Positions 23,622 to 33,380 of a DNA stretch of 64,000 nucleotides are shown piece after piece. Position 1 is the stretch's first letter, and each line of letters starts with the position of its first letter. A program made the translations under genes and the position numbers. The stretch is from Neofusicoccum parvum (lineage: Eukaryota; Ascomycota; Dothideomycetes; Botryosphaeriales; Botryosphaeriaceae). A model generated the notes under the pieces. The model saw only the letters and a program-made list of their open reading frames with translations, made no database searches and had not been told where the DNA came from. The stretch spans positions 1,178,001 to 1,242,000 of the forward strand of contig CP087217.1 in assembly GCA_020912385.1 (NCBI GenBank). The letters run 5' to 3'.

Positions 23622-26086
23622 TCATGTATCCAGCAAAGACCTCGCCACTTCAAACTTTTCCGGCTCTTGAGCAAAGCAGGTCAGCCCCTGCACCCTCAAT
23701 CTGTTTCGGACCTGTACGGCCCTTGGGCGATCCTTCGGCTCCTGGTTGATCATATCCGCAATGAGCAAACAAACGCCACGTTTTTCCAGCGGCAAGGAAT
23801 CGACCATGTTTCTTAAGAACGTCTGCACAGCGGAAATATTGGCGTGGAATGGACGGTGTCCGCTGCTCTCCCTAAGATCCGCAAGCCGGTCTCGGACGAA
23901 ATATGAAACGGCCATCATCTCTGCAAACACACAACCTAGCGAAAATACGTCAACTTTGAAACCACGGGTATCCTGATTTGCCACTTCTGGTGCCGCGTAT
24001 AGCGGGGTGAAGCTGGTGGCTGAGTTGGTTTCAGATTCGGCAGACGACGTGTAAGAGCGTGCGATGCCGAAGTCGGCGAGATAGACTTTGTATGGAAGAC
24101 CCAGGTGGCGGTGACCCACGTGTTCGATGTTCCTGACAAGGATGTTTTCTGGTTTGATGTCCATGTGTTTGATATTTTGCTTCTCGTGAAGAAATGCGAG
24201 AGTGCTGGCCAAGCATGGGAAGAAGAAGAGTAAGACTCTCTGGAAATCCGGAACCCCATCATTCTCCACCTCATCCATAAACGTACCAAGATGATACTCA
24301 GCAACGGGGTACATCAATATGAAGAGGTCTTTCTCCTTTTCGACAACGTAAGTGCCCACGACCCGCACAATATGTGCGTGCTGGGCACTTTGCAGGTGAG
24401 CAACCTCTCGGATGGCGTCCTCTCTTTTCATGCGCCAGTTACACCTAACTCTTTTGCGAGCTAGGCGTACTCTTCTGCAGCGTACACTCTCTACTAATGC
24501 ATACGCGCCGTGCCCAAGAGCTCGCTCCACGATCAACGGAGGGCGCTCTAGTCTTTTGAATTCGGCATGTTGGCCCCTTCCCGACCAGTCGAGTTCCATC
24601 TCTGGGGTAGGAAGGAGATGCATCGATTTCAAGAGTTTGTGCCAATCGCTAATCCCAATGGAATTCCTGCTGTCCAAGGGGGAGCTGAACTCGAAGTTGT
24701 CTATCTCGACGTCCGTGGGCTGTCTCTCCATGGGGTTTGAACAATACTTGGAGTAGCAACGGAGGGAACATGGGCCGCCAATCATTACTTCGTGCGTCCT
24801 CGGAGAGTAGCAGCCGATGCTAGTCAGTATAGGAAATACTCCGGAGATTTTTTTGGGAGGATCAGACCACTTGTAATTTAGTTCCTTGTTGACCAAGAGG
24901 ATCCGTGGTTCTGCTTCCAGCAGCCTTCTGGCGATGGTAGCACCACATTGGTGAGCATCGGCAACACCCCAGAGAAGCGATTTGTAAAGAAACAGACCAG
25001 CCAATGCCAGTATAAGCTCCTCTAGCTCAAAACCAGTGTCGTGTTGAAAGATAAGCTGCAGCCATGTGCAAAGGGTCCCCAAAGCCCATGGCTCAGAACA
25101 TAAGTCAAAATCGGCCTTCCTGAGTTTTGAAACATTCCGCAGTCTACGTTCAAGTGCCAAATCTAATTCGAAGTCAGAGAGACTCAAATCAGTTGCTTCC
25201 TGCATTGTTCTTGAGTTTTCCATGTGGCGGCTAGCTTGAACACGGCTGACAAGAGATTTCAAGTCAAGGCGGAGGTCTGGCGTGAAAATTGGAAGGGCGC
25301 CTGATTGATTGTTTGCGGCCGCACTCGGGTTACGGCTTGGTGCAGTGATATAGCTCGCTGTACTATTGGTTCTGGCGGTCGTATAGCTGTTGGAGCTCAT
25401 GTTCCGAGCAGGGACATCAACAGTCGAACGATATGCAAAGGTCAATGGGGTGGAATATGAACACCACACTGTGGGTCGGGAAGAAGAATACGGAAATCTC
25501 TCGGGTTCGGAGTGTTCCAAAGCTGACTCTTCTTCCTGACTCGGCAAAGCCGCTTCCTCAGCTTCTGTAGCTGTCGATGTTTCCGTCACAGTTATTCTGT
25601 CCGTACTCGACTCCACGGCAGTGGATGTGGGGCCGGCAGAATTAGAAACCTCTTCAATATTTGGTAGAGTTACGACCCGAGAGGAATCCGGCTGTACAAC
25701 TACACCTCGTCCAGATGCTTGGAGGGCAGTCCATGTGTTGTTCTCTGGCCCTGAGATACCGGTTTTGTTGGCCATAGTATCAGAAAGCGGATCTCTATTG
25801 CCTGCGTCGAATTCCGATACCGTACATTCATTGACAGGGAGGGATTTTCGTTGCCGTACCCTGACCGAGCTACGCCGACGGAGAGGCGGGCTTCTAAGAC
25901 GTTAGCGGATATCTATCAGGGTCGAAAGAGAACTAATACGTACACATCTTCACCAGTTTTGCCGGACGCGTCGAAGCGGCTATCGCCCGTGGCCGCACCG
26001 AGGTGCTCTTCTTCTCTCTCAGAGAACGAGGTAGTATTAGATTTACGGCGCGCGAAGCCGAGGCCGAGGTATCCGATAGACGGCAT
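23622..26086 (-). CDS. Ser/Thr-type protein kinase with long N-terminal region
   Basis: Two exons, 26086-25944 and 25893-23622, give 804 residues. The 50 nt intron has a GTACGT donor and a CGCTAAC branch site, and exon 1 (MPSIGYLGLGFARRKS) joins in frame to the longer exon. The N-terminal 500 residues are Ser/Thr-rich, with a helical middle part. The kinase domain spans about 500-780: glycine loop LGHGAYALVESV, the Lys of LARKRV, catalytic loop KHMDIKPENIL near 624, ADFGIA near 655 and YAAPE. The catalytic loop has HMD instead of HRD, but Asp, Lys and Asn are kept, so activity is likely. The next gene upstream on the same strand encodes a HET protein. Pathway and substrate are unknown. Confidence 0.82.
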
Positions 26087-26575
26087 TGAGATAGTCGTGG
26101 GCTAGGTGAGGCTGAAGAGTCGTGTGCGAGGTGAGGCTGAAGGGTCGTGCGCGATATTAAGAAATTGGCAGCAAAGCCTGGCCTCAGCCCCGCCATTCCG
26201 TATATATGCACGGTATCGCAAGACACATTGGCAGCCAATCGTATGCATCGAGACAAGGCTGGCCAGCTTTCGTGCCAATGAGCCATCGCAGACCTTGCCC
26301 CCACCCCAGATAAGCCACCGCCAATGCAGGATGTGAGCACATGACATCAGCGCTAAGCATGACGGCTTTCTTGAGCCCCACTCTGCGACTTTCGTCTGGC
26401 AAGGCTGTCGCGAGAGGAATTGGTGGGGAAGTTGCGGGGGACGAGATTCCGTATCTGCACACGCCTGCGAAGCAGCAACCCGGATCTATGGAAGCGGCAA
26501 CCGGAGCAAGACGGGGAGATTGGATTTCTTTCGGGATTCGTGACATTTAAGTGTAGGTATATAAGACGTAAAGCT
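26087..26575. other. intergenic, no gene recognised
   Basis: Lies between the kinase start and the HET gene stop. It contains an imperfect direct repeat near 26100-26156 (GAGGCTGAAG followed by GTCGTG twice). Otherwise nothing was recognised. Confidence 0.5.
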
Positions 26576-28297
26576 CTAACGAATGCGAAATCTCTGCGGA
26601 GGGATATTTTTCTTGATACACAAGTCCATGAACTCCCCTTCCATGATTCCATTAACCTGGATGGGACAAACAAAGGAGTACTCTGAAGAGCCAGGCGCAA
26701 ATGATCTGAGAACGACTGGAGAGGAACAACCAAGCATCACGCACACTATGTCGCCCTTCTGTGCCATATCGTTGGAAAACGCCGACCATTGCGTTGCTTT
26801 CAAAGGGAGTTGAGCTACCCTGGGACTTTTATCTCTCATTGACTCGTTGAACCTCTCCACCTCTTTCTCTACATCAGTCGTCTTACGGAATTCTGCGAAG
26901 TCGTTGTCGTCGTCCAATTTGACGCTCCCGTTTCCGGTGTAAAAAATCGGACAGTACAAATGCCCTGAAGCGATAAGGGTGAATGTACCACCGATTTTCT
27001 CGATACAATAGTCTGGCGCTGTCGATAATGAAGCTCGGCTCCTTTTATCTGGCAACGAGTCATAAATGCCTTCGTTCCCGCCGAAAGTTCCGCAGCGGCA
27101 GGAATTCCTGGCGCCAGCGCCCAGGCAGGGAAGCCAGGATTCGGCGCCGTTCAAGTCCGCGGATGGGTAATGCTTCGCACGAAACATGAAGTCTAAACTC
27201 CCAGCACTGTCCACGATGACCTTGAAGCATTGCACGAAAACATCCTCAACAGTGGTGTTCTTTGAGTAGTCGGGGATGATTGCTTGACGGATTTCATCCT
27301 TGAGCAGGGACAATAGTGAGTACACTATATCCCGAGGATCGTAGCAGCTTGATGAGAAGAACTTGGTGCAGATATGTTCGAGATTCAGCTCGGATGATTC
27401 TGTGTCTCTCTCGATGACGCCCCGAATATCGTGAATTGCCGAAACAAGGTGAACTGTCGCGTGAGTTTTCTGTGATATTGGGGCCAGGTGTCCAGAGTTT
27501 GATTCTCGGAGGAGAATCTCAGAGACCCTCGGAAGGTTACACCACGGAATGACTCGATTCCCGCATAAGATCACTGGATCTCGAGCAAGAACAGCCTCTT
27601 GAATGATCCATCTTCTCCCGAACCAAGGCCGCTGCAGGAGGTTGCATAGCGCATCCCAGTGAGCCGTCCAAGAGCGGGTTTCCTCGATGAATTTTTCATG
27701 GTCGATGTCGCGGTGGCGACACGCGCCGTCATGTCTTGAAAATTTCGAATACTCGTCCAGGAGATCTGCAGCAAGCTCACTTTGATCTGTACTGTCTCCC
27801 AGCCAGACGCTTACGTACTTGGCGCCTTTGTACACTAGGTCCATGCGTCGTACCTGGTGGCTCTTTTCTTCATCGTCTGCTTGATTGATACAGATCCCGT
27901 CCGCCCAAGCGCACCAGCCTTCGTTTGGTTGTCTGAGATGACGGAGTGCCTTCTCCAGATTGGAACTGATGCGAAGCTTTCGACGGACGGGGAAATAATT
28001 CTCCATAGCAGTAACCGGATCTGACGGGAGGGTGTTCTGCACGTCGTTTTTTCTTTGGATATGATATGGAGTTTTTGGGTCGAATCTCAGTCTAACCTCG
28101 ACCTCAGCATCTTGCCTCTGGTCTCCCCATGCATATGACAATGCATCGTAGTTGATAGTTCTCTTCGCGCCAAGGTCCATAATCTCGATTCCCATGCGTA
28201 GCGGAGCCTCTGGGGGATCCGGGAATATAACCAACACCCGCGTCTGAGCGTCAGGGTGAGCCAAGGGCTCGTATGTGAACTTCAGGACGTCATCCAT
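26576..28297 (-). CDS. HET-domain (heterokaryon incompatibility) protein
   Basis: Intronless, 573 residues from ATG 28297; the frame is open further to 28414, but MDDVLKFTYEPL is the more typical start. The HET domain covers about 54-230 with its three blocks: YDALSYAWGD, then WCAWADGICINQADDEEK and RMDLVYKGAKYVSVWLGD, then RWIIQEAVLA. The C-terminal half has the usual helical part (SSCYDPRDIVYSLLSLL) and no added repeat or nucleotide-binding domain. HET domains trigger cell death when genetically different hyphae fuse, often downstream of NLR-like sensors. Which partner activates this one is unknown. Confidence 0.92.
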   Translation of the reverse strand: MDDVLKFTYEPLAHPDAQTRVLVIFPDPPEAPLRMGIEIMDLGAKRTINYDALSYAWGDQRQDAEVEVRLRFDPKTPYHIQRKNDVQNTLPSDPVTAMENYFPVRRKLRISSNLEKALRHLRQPNEGWCAWADGICINQADDEEKSHQVRRMDLVYKGAKYVSVWLGDSTDQSELAADLLDEYSKFSRHDGACRHRDIDHEKFIEETRSWTAHWDALCNLLQRPWFGRRWIIQEAVLARDPVILCGNRVIPWCNLPRVSEILLRESNSGHLAPISQKTHATVHLVSAIHDIRGVIERDTESSELNLEHICTKFFSSSCYDPRDIVYSLLSLLKDEIRQAIIPDYSKNTTVEDVFVQCFKVIVDSAGSLDFMFRAKHYPSADLNGAESWLPCLGAGARNSCRCGTFGGNEGIYDSLPDKRSRASLSTAPDYCIEKIGGTFTLIASGHLYCPIFYTGNGSVKLDDDNDFAEFRKTTDVEKEVERFNESMRDKSPRVAQLPLKATQWSAFSNDMAQKGDIVCVMLGCSSPVVLRSFAPGSSEYSFVCPIQVNGIMEGEFMDLCIKKNIPPQRFRIR

Positions 28298-29003
28298 GGG
28301 TTTCTGCGTGAAATACACGGTCCAAATTTGGTTGAAAGAGGCAGTAAGGGAAATCGAGTAACGGGAGATCATCAGAAGGTTGAAATAATCCCGATTCAGG
28401 AGTTTGGTCATCAATTTGGCTAAACGAAAGGAATCCGATCATGTTTCGACAGGCAGTGTGGAATATTTAAATAGTGGGAGGGTAAACTTCCGCGGCGTTG
28501 AACGTGTGGGGTTTGTGGGGGCTGGAACCAATGCCATTCAATTGCGCATTCCTGGAAAACCAGGTGTGAGTTGGCAGGTAAGCCGTAAGCCGTTCCTGGA
28601 AGTTGCTAGCATATTATGTTCCCTTTTTGCACTAGTAGCCTTCTTTTTCTTTCAGAAAAGCAAAGAGATTACTGCAAGGCTGAACAATGTTGGGTGGGGG
28701 CCCTGATGAACCACTGAACTTTGATAGTGATAACAAAAGAAAGCGATGGAGAACTTACTGTTGCTCAAACAAGAAATAGAAAATGCTTCCCTTTTAAGAT
28801 TCCCCTGCACAACTTAGAATCATGCCACATACAGATATAGCTGCCACCACGAATGTCTTGGAGGATTGGAGGAATTGATTTAGGGTCATATCAAACGTGA
28901 ATGTCAAAATATAGAGCCTCATACACATATATTACACACCCCCGGTTTGACAAACGTATATCGCCGACGGAAGCCGGTGTACACCACCACTCCCCAAAAT
29001 TCC
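28298..29003. other. intergenic, no gene recognised
   Basis: Holds the HET gene promoter side and the 3' flank of the saponin-hydrolase-like gene. An AT-rich TATTTAAATA palindrome lies near 28463-28472. No gene was seen. Confidence 0.5.
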
Positions 29004-30911
29004 TCACGTCTCATTTGCCGGCTGCGTCCAGACCTCCCCATCAATCGTTGTATTCAACGTCCCATTCGCGATGAAGATATTTGTCATCGCATCAATCCTC
29101 AAATGAAACCCATCCACGCTTGTCTTCTTCGTCGCATTCGTCGCCCCCGTTTGCACCAGATCGGAGAACCAATCCACCTCCTCCAACGTCGGCGACGGAT
29201 TCCGCGTCGTCACGTTTTCGTGCCCATTGAGGAAGGTCTCGCCGTCATCCGAGAAGCCGCTGTACGTGACCACGATATTGCTAATGGCCGTCTTGTCGCT
29301 GTTCTCCGTGATCACGACCTCGGCAGATCCAGCCGCCTTCCCGGCCAGCGTGTACGTTCCCCCCGGCACGAACGACCGCGCCGGGCTCTCCGCGCCAGGC
29401 TCGTACACCGTGCCCCAGGGCACCGCATCCGAGATGACCGCCACGGGCTCCCGCTGCTTGGGCACGCGGCTCGTCAGGTGCGCCAGCATCATGCGCGCAG
29501 TCCGGCCGCCCTGCGCGGTGGAGTTGGGGCAGGGCAGCGGGTTCGCGCCGCCGCAGGCCGGCGGCATGACGAGAGTCTGCCAGTAGGCGACGCGGGTGCC
29601 GTCGGGCGACCACTTGGGGTCGGCCATGCCGTTCCAGTTCGGGTCGTTGACGGCGCCGTCGGAGCCGTTGCCGGCGGAGTTGAGGCGCTGGCCGGCGTAG
29701 GCGCCGCGGTCGCCGTGGCGGTCGATCAAGTAGGGCTGGAAGAAGCGGCGCGCGCCGTTGTTGCGGGTGGACGAGGCGGCCGTCGTGGTGATCAGGTCGA
29801 TGATGGGCGGGATGTGCCGCATGCCGGCCATGAACATCTGGCGGCCGCTGCCGCGCGTGTCCATGGCCACGGTCCAGGCGTCGTCGGGGGAGATGTCGAC
29901 CGGGTCGGTGTACTCCGGGTGGCTGGTGAGGCGCCGGATCACGCCGGTGGAAAGGTCGGCGGCGAAGACGTCGATGTTGGAGGATTCGGCAGGGTAGCCG
30001 ATGTACGTGACTTCTTTGCCGCTACCGCTGAATCCGCGTAGCTCGCCGACCGTGATGGCATCCGGGTTGATGATGAGCTGGTCACCGTCGGCGGTGACGT
30101 GCTGCTTGTCGGCCGGATTGAACAAGAGAGTGGTGTTGGCCAAGTCGTACCGCGGGGCAAGCGGCTCGCCTGTCGTTGGCGAGGGGTTGAAGTTCAGACG
30201 AGCCATATAGGAATACTGGTCCAATTTTCCGGCCGTTACCCCGGCCGAGCTCCAGCCCAGGTGCACGTCGTCGGGATGTAAGCGCAGCTCACGCATGCTC
30301 CCACCGGCGCCGGAGCCGTCAGGCTTGACGTTCCAGCGGATAGGGTATATGTGCGTGCTCTCAGGAGTACATTCTTCGCTGGCCAGTTCGAACTCGCCGC
30401 AATCAATGATGTTGGGGCCAGCCAGTAGACGCTTTCCGTCAGTGAAAGCCTGGGGATAGTCCAACGCATCGTTTCGGCCCACTGCGTTCTCCTCGGGCAT
30501 ACCGCAGGTAACACACTTCCATGGATCACCGCTAGAGAAATTGGTTCCATCAGACTTGACAAGAATGATCTGACCCCCAGCGTAGATGCTACCCGGGTCG
30601 GGGGCAGCCGGCGCACCTGCGAAGGTCACCCTGGCGACAACGTGATTCCCATCAGGTAAGAAACTCCCAGACTGCACCAGTCCATTGGTCTGTCCAATGC
30701 ACCCGGTTCTGTTTGGGTTTATCTCCGACGTGCAAGATCCTTCCTCTGCGCTCGGCGTCACAGGCGGCAACGGCAGCTCAGTGACTGAGATGGGTTCGGG
30801 CTCAGGCGGTGGAGGAACAGTGCTCGCTTCTGGAATGACTGACTGGGCGGCCACAGCGGTCAGAGCCTTCGCATAAAGAACTGTGGCGCTGGCGGTGATA
30901 GCGAGACGCAT
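29004..30911 (-). CDS. secreted saponin hydrolase-like protein
   Basis: Intronless, 635 residues with a signal peptide (about 1-22) and a Pro-rich linker (VPPPPEPEPI). The body looks like a TolB/WD40-type beta-propeller with repeated blades (GSFLPDGNHVVARVTF, TYIGYPAESSNIDVF, PKWSPDGTRVAYWQ). It resembles fungal saponin hydrolases, secreted glycosidases that remove the glucuronosyl sugar chain from soyasaponins. This assignment comes from recalled family features, not a search. Several Cys pairs (CVTCG, CGGANPLPC) and NxS/T sequons fit an extracellular enzyme. A TATA box lies 65-70 bp upstream of the ATG. Alternative: a secreted propeller protein of unknown substrate. Confidence 0.72.
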   Translation of the reverse strand: MRLAITASATVLYAKALTAVAAQSVIPEASTVPPPPEPEPISVTELPLPPVTPSAEEGSCTSEINPNRTGCIGQTNGLVQSGSFLPDGNHVVARVTFAGAPAAPDPGSIYAGGQIILVKSDGTNFSSGDPWKCVTCGMPEENAVGRNDALDYPQAFTDGKRLLAGPNIIDCGEFELASEECTPESTHIYPIRWNVKPDGSGAGGSMRELRLHPDDVHLGWSSAGVTAGKLDQYSYMARLNFNPSPTTGEPLAPRYDLANTTLLFNPADKQHVTADGDQLIINPDAITVGELRGFSGSGKEVTYIGYPAESSNIDVFAADLSTGVIRRLTSHPEYTDPVDISPDDAWTVAMDTRGSGRQMFMAGMRHIPPIIDLITTTAASSTRNNGARRFFQPYLIDRHGDRGAYAGQRLNSAGNGSDGAVNDPNWNGMADPKWSPDGTRVAYWQTLVMPPACGGANPLPCPNSTAQGGRTARMMLAHLTSRVPKQREPVAVISDAVPWGTVYEPGAESPARSFVPGGTYTLAGKAAGSAEVVITENSDKTAISNIVVTYSGFSDDGETFLNGHENVTTRNPSPTLEEVDWFSDLVQTGATNATKKTSVDGFHLRIDAMTNIFIANGTLNTTIDGEVWTQPANET

Positions 30912-30975
30912 TTTGATTGGGTCTCAAGGCGACTTAATCGGTGGTGGAAGTCCTAAAGAGGACGGCATTGAGCCC

Positions 30976-30981
30976 TTTATA
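30976..30981 (-). promoter_or_regulatory. TATA box of the saponin hydrolase-like gene
   Basis: TATAAA on the minus strand lies about 65 bp before the ATG at 30911, a usual spacing for a fungal core promoter. Confidence 0.5.
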
Positions 30982-31128
30982 CCTAAACATAGGAGAAGTT
31001 TGCCGCTACAGAGGCCCGCATTGCCGTAAATTGAGTAATAGGTAACCCCCAAAAGAGCAACACTGTGGGTAACGAGTGGTGCTACTGTCTTCCATACGGA
31101 TACGTTGATACGGATGCGAACACGGGTA

Positions 31129-31175
31129 ACGTAGTTTACAAGCGAGCCGCCACTCCAAGCGAGCCGCCACCCTCA
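31129..31175 (+). repeat. left terminal inverted repeat
   Basis: It is identical to the reverse complement of 32938-32984. Inside it, the 14-mer AAGCGAGCCGCCAC occurs twice, three bases apart; this may be a double transposase-binding site. Confidence 0.92.
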
Positions 31176-31209
31176 CCAACTTTACGCGACGCGTCACCTT
31201 TCGACTACA

Positions 31210-32862
31210 ATGGCTCAACCAACTACTACTCGATCAACCTACAACGAAGCAGATATCTTCCTCGCTATCTTAGCTATTGATAAGAAGCAGATCCGGAGCG
31301 TAAAGCGCGCTGCATCAACGTTCAACATCCCCCGAACCACGCTCCGCGACCGACGCGCTGGAGTCGCCTCACGACGCGATTGCGAGCCCAATTCAAAGAA
31401 GCTTACAAAATCCGAGGAGGAGGCAATTATTCAACACATACTTGACCTAGATTCGCGAGGCTTTGCGCCTACGTTGGATGCAGTGCGGGATATGGCTAAT
31501 AAACTGCTTGCTGAGCGCGCTGCTGGGCAGGTTGGCACGCATTGGCCAAGGAACTTTGTTGGGCGGACTCCGCAACTCAAAACTCAATTGAATCGACCGT
31601 ATGATCGCCAGCGGGCCTTGTGTGAGGATCCTAAGGTCCTTAGCGAGTGGTTTAAGCTTGTACAGCGTACGAAGGAGAAGTACGGCATCCTTGACGAAGA
31701 CACCCACAACTTCGACGAGACTGGCTTTATGATAGGCAAGATATTGGCTCAGCTCGTTGTTACAGGCTCGGAGAGGCGCAATCGACCAAAGGCGGTACAG
31801 CCAGGCGACCGTGAGTGGGTGACTGTCATCCAAGGAATCAACGCTGCTGGGTGGGCAATTCCACTATTCATTATCTTCGCGGCCAAGCACCACCTCTCTG
31901 CCTGGTATGGGGACGACGATATACCTGGCGATTGGGCCATCGCAGTTAGTGACAACGGCTGGACAACGAATGAGCTTAGGGTTGCGTGGCTAAAACACTT
32001 CAACAAGCATACGAAGGCGCGTACGGTAGGGACGTATCGGCTGCTGATTATCGACGGCCACGAGAGCCACAACTCGCTTGAATTCCAGGCGATCTGTAAG
32101 GAGGAGAAGATTATCACCCTCTGTATACCTCCACATTCGTCGCATCTACTCCAGCCGCTTGATGTAGGCTGCTTCTCGCCGTTGAAGCGCGCGTATGGGG
32201 ATCAGATTAGAGGCTTGGCGCGCAACCACATCAACCATATCACCAAGCTTGAGTTCCTACCAGCCTTTAAAGCAGCCTTTAATAAGTCAATTATAAAGGC
32301 TAACATCTGCGCAAGCTTTCGAGGAGCTGGGCTAGTGCCGTACGACCCAGATGCGGTGCTATTAAAGCTTGAGGTGAAGCTTCGTACGCCAACACCACCA
32401 GCTGCCCTAGAGGCTGCTCTATGGGAGTCGAAAACACCAAGCAACGCGCGAGAACTAGAGTCCCAATCAACCCTAATTCGCGATCGGATTCAAAGGTACC
32501 AAGATTCATCGCCTACTTCAATGATTAAGTCGCTTAATCGGCTTACCAAGGGGGCTCAGCTGATGGTGCATGAGATAGTCTTGTTACGCGATCAGGTCTC
32601 CAGCCTTTAGAAGGCAAATGAGGCTGCCACGAAGCGTAAACAGCGCAAAAGAAAGCGGATCTAGAAGCGAGGCACCTTAACAAAGGTAGAGGATGAGGAA
32701 ATTATTGCTCAAAAGGACGTTAATGAGCAACTTGAGGGCGAAATGCGTCGAGGCAAGGCGCGATCTGGTGTGAGTAGGCAGCAAACAGCGCGCTGTAGGC
32801 GCTGTAGGGAGCCAGGGCACAATTCTCGTACGTGCCAAAAAGATACTGTGGAGGCTTCTTAA
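31210..32862 (+). pseudogene. pogo-family DDE transposase with two in-frame TAG codons
   Basis: From ATG 31210 the frame is open for 466 codons to TAG at 32608. It continues in the same frame through a second TAG (32662) to TAA at 32860-32862, about 551 codons in all. Order of parts: helix-turn-helix (ILAIDKKQIRSVKRAASTFN, RTTLRDRR), a CENP-B/Tc5-like binding domain, the DDE catalytic core (NFDETGFMIG, VSDNGWTTNEL, LLIIDGHESHNS, PPHSSHLLQPLDVG), and a C-terminal zinc knuckle, CRRCREPGHNSRTC, beyond both stops. The catalytic core is intact upstream of the stops. Both stops look like CAG-to-TAG changes. The shortened 466-residue product might still fold but lacks the knuckle. Confidence 0.9.
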
Positions 32863-32937
32863 GCTAGGATAGTTGTTGTTCTTATTATATTTCAATGCGT
32901 TGTTGAACGATATGCGTGTGAAGGCGTAGAAAGCTGA

Positions 32938-32984
32938 TGAGGGTGGCGGCTCGCTTGGAGTGGCGGCTCGCTTGTAAACTACGT
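32938..32984 (-). repeat. right terminal inverted repeat
   Basis: Exact inverted copy of 31129-31175, followed by TA. It includes the same doubled 14-mer. Confidence 0.92.
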
Positions 32985-32987
32985 TAC

Positions 32988-33380
32988 GGCACAAACGAAC
33001 TTCTGACGTCAGTGCATGCACGTTCTCTTGTTCAGAATGTGGAGGCAAGGACCAGAGTAGGTTCTCAAAGTCCGCCTCGTCGAGGTGGCGTCGCCTTTTA
33101 CGCGACACCTTTCCGTAGGCACTGGGAATGACTTGAAGCCTGTGCATGAGTGCCATCTCAACAGAGTACAAGATGGTACTTTATAAATTCGTAAAATTGG
33201 GTGAGAAACTGCGCAGCTCTCTCTCAATCCCGCATGTTTTGTTTTGGTTCCGCTGCTCGTCTATCATTCCCATGTCTTTTTGATGTTCCGATCCATATGC
33301 TGCATGATTTCCTGATGCGTACCGTCCGCCCATAACGCCGGTAAATGCACTCAACGCCGCCTCCCAGGACTCAGCCACCC
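32988..33380. other. intergenic, no gene recognised
   Basis: Flank between the transposon and the stop of the ELP3 gene. It probably carries the ELP3 3' UTR. No gene was seen. Confidence 0.5.

Larger units (their letters stand above)
31127..32986 (+). mobile_element. pogo/Fot-type Tc1-mariner DNA transposon, complete with TIRs and TA target site
   Basis: The element is bounded by perfect terminal inverted repeats of 47 bp that begin ACGTAGTTTACAAGCG, and by TA on both sides (31127-31128 and 32985-32986), the target duplication typical of Tc1-mariner elements. The flanking G and C also match, giving a 50 bp palindromic pair in total. The inside carries one transposase gene. Perfect TIR identity suggests a recent insertion, but the transposase has two stop codons. 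Confidence 0.93.
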
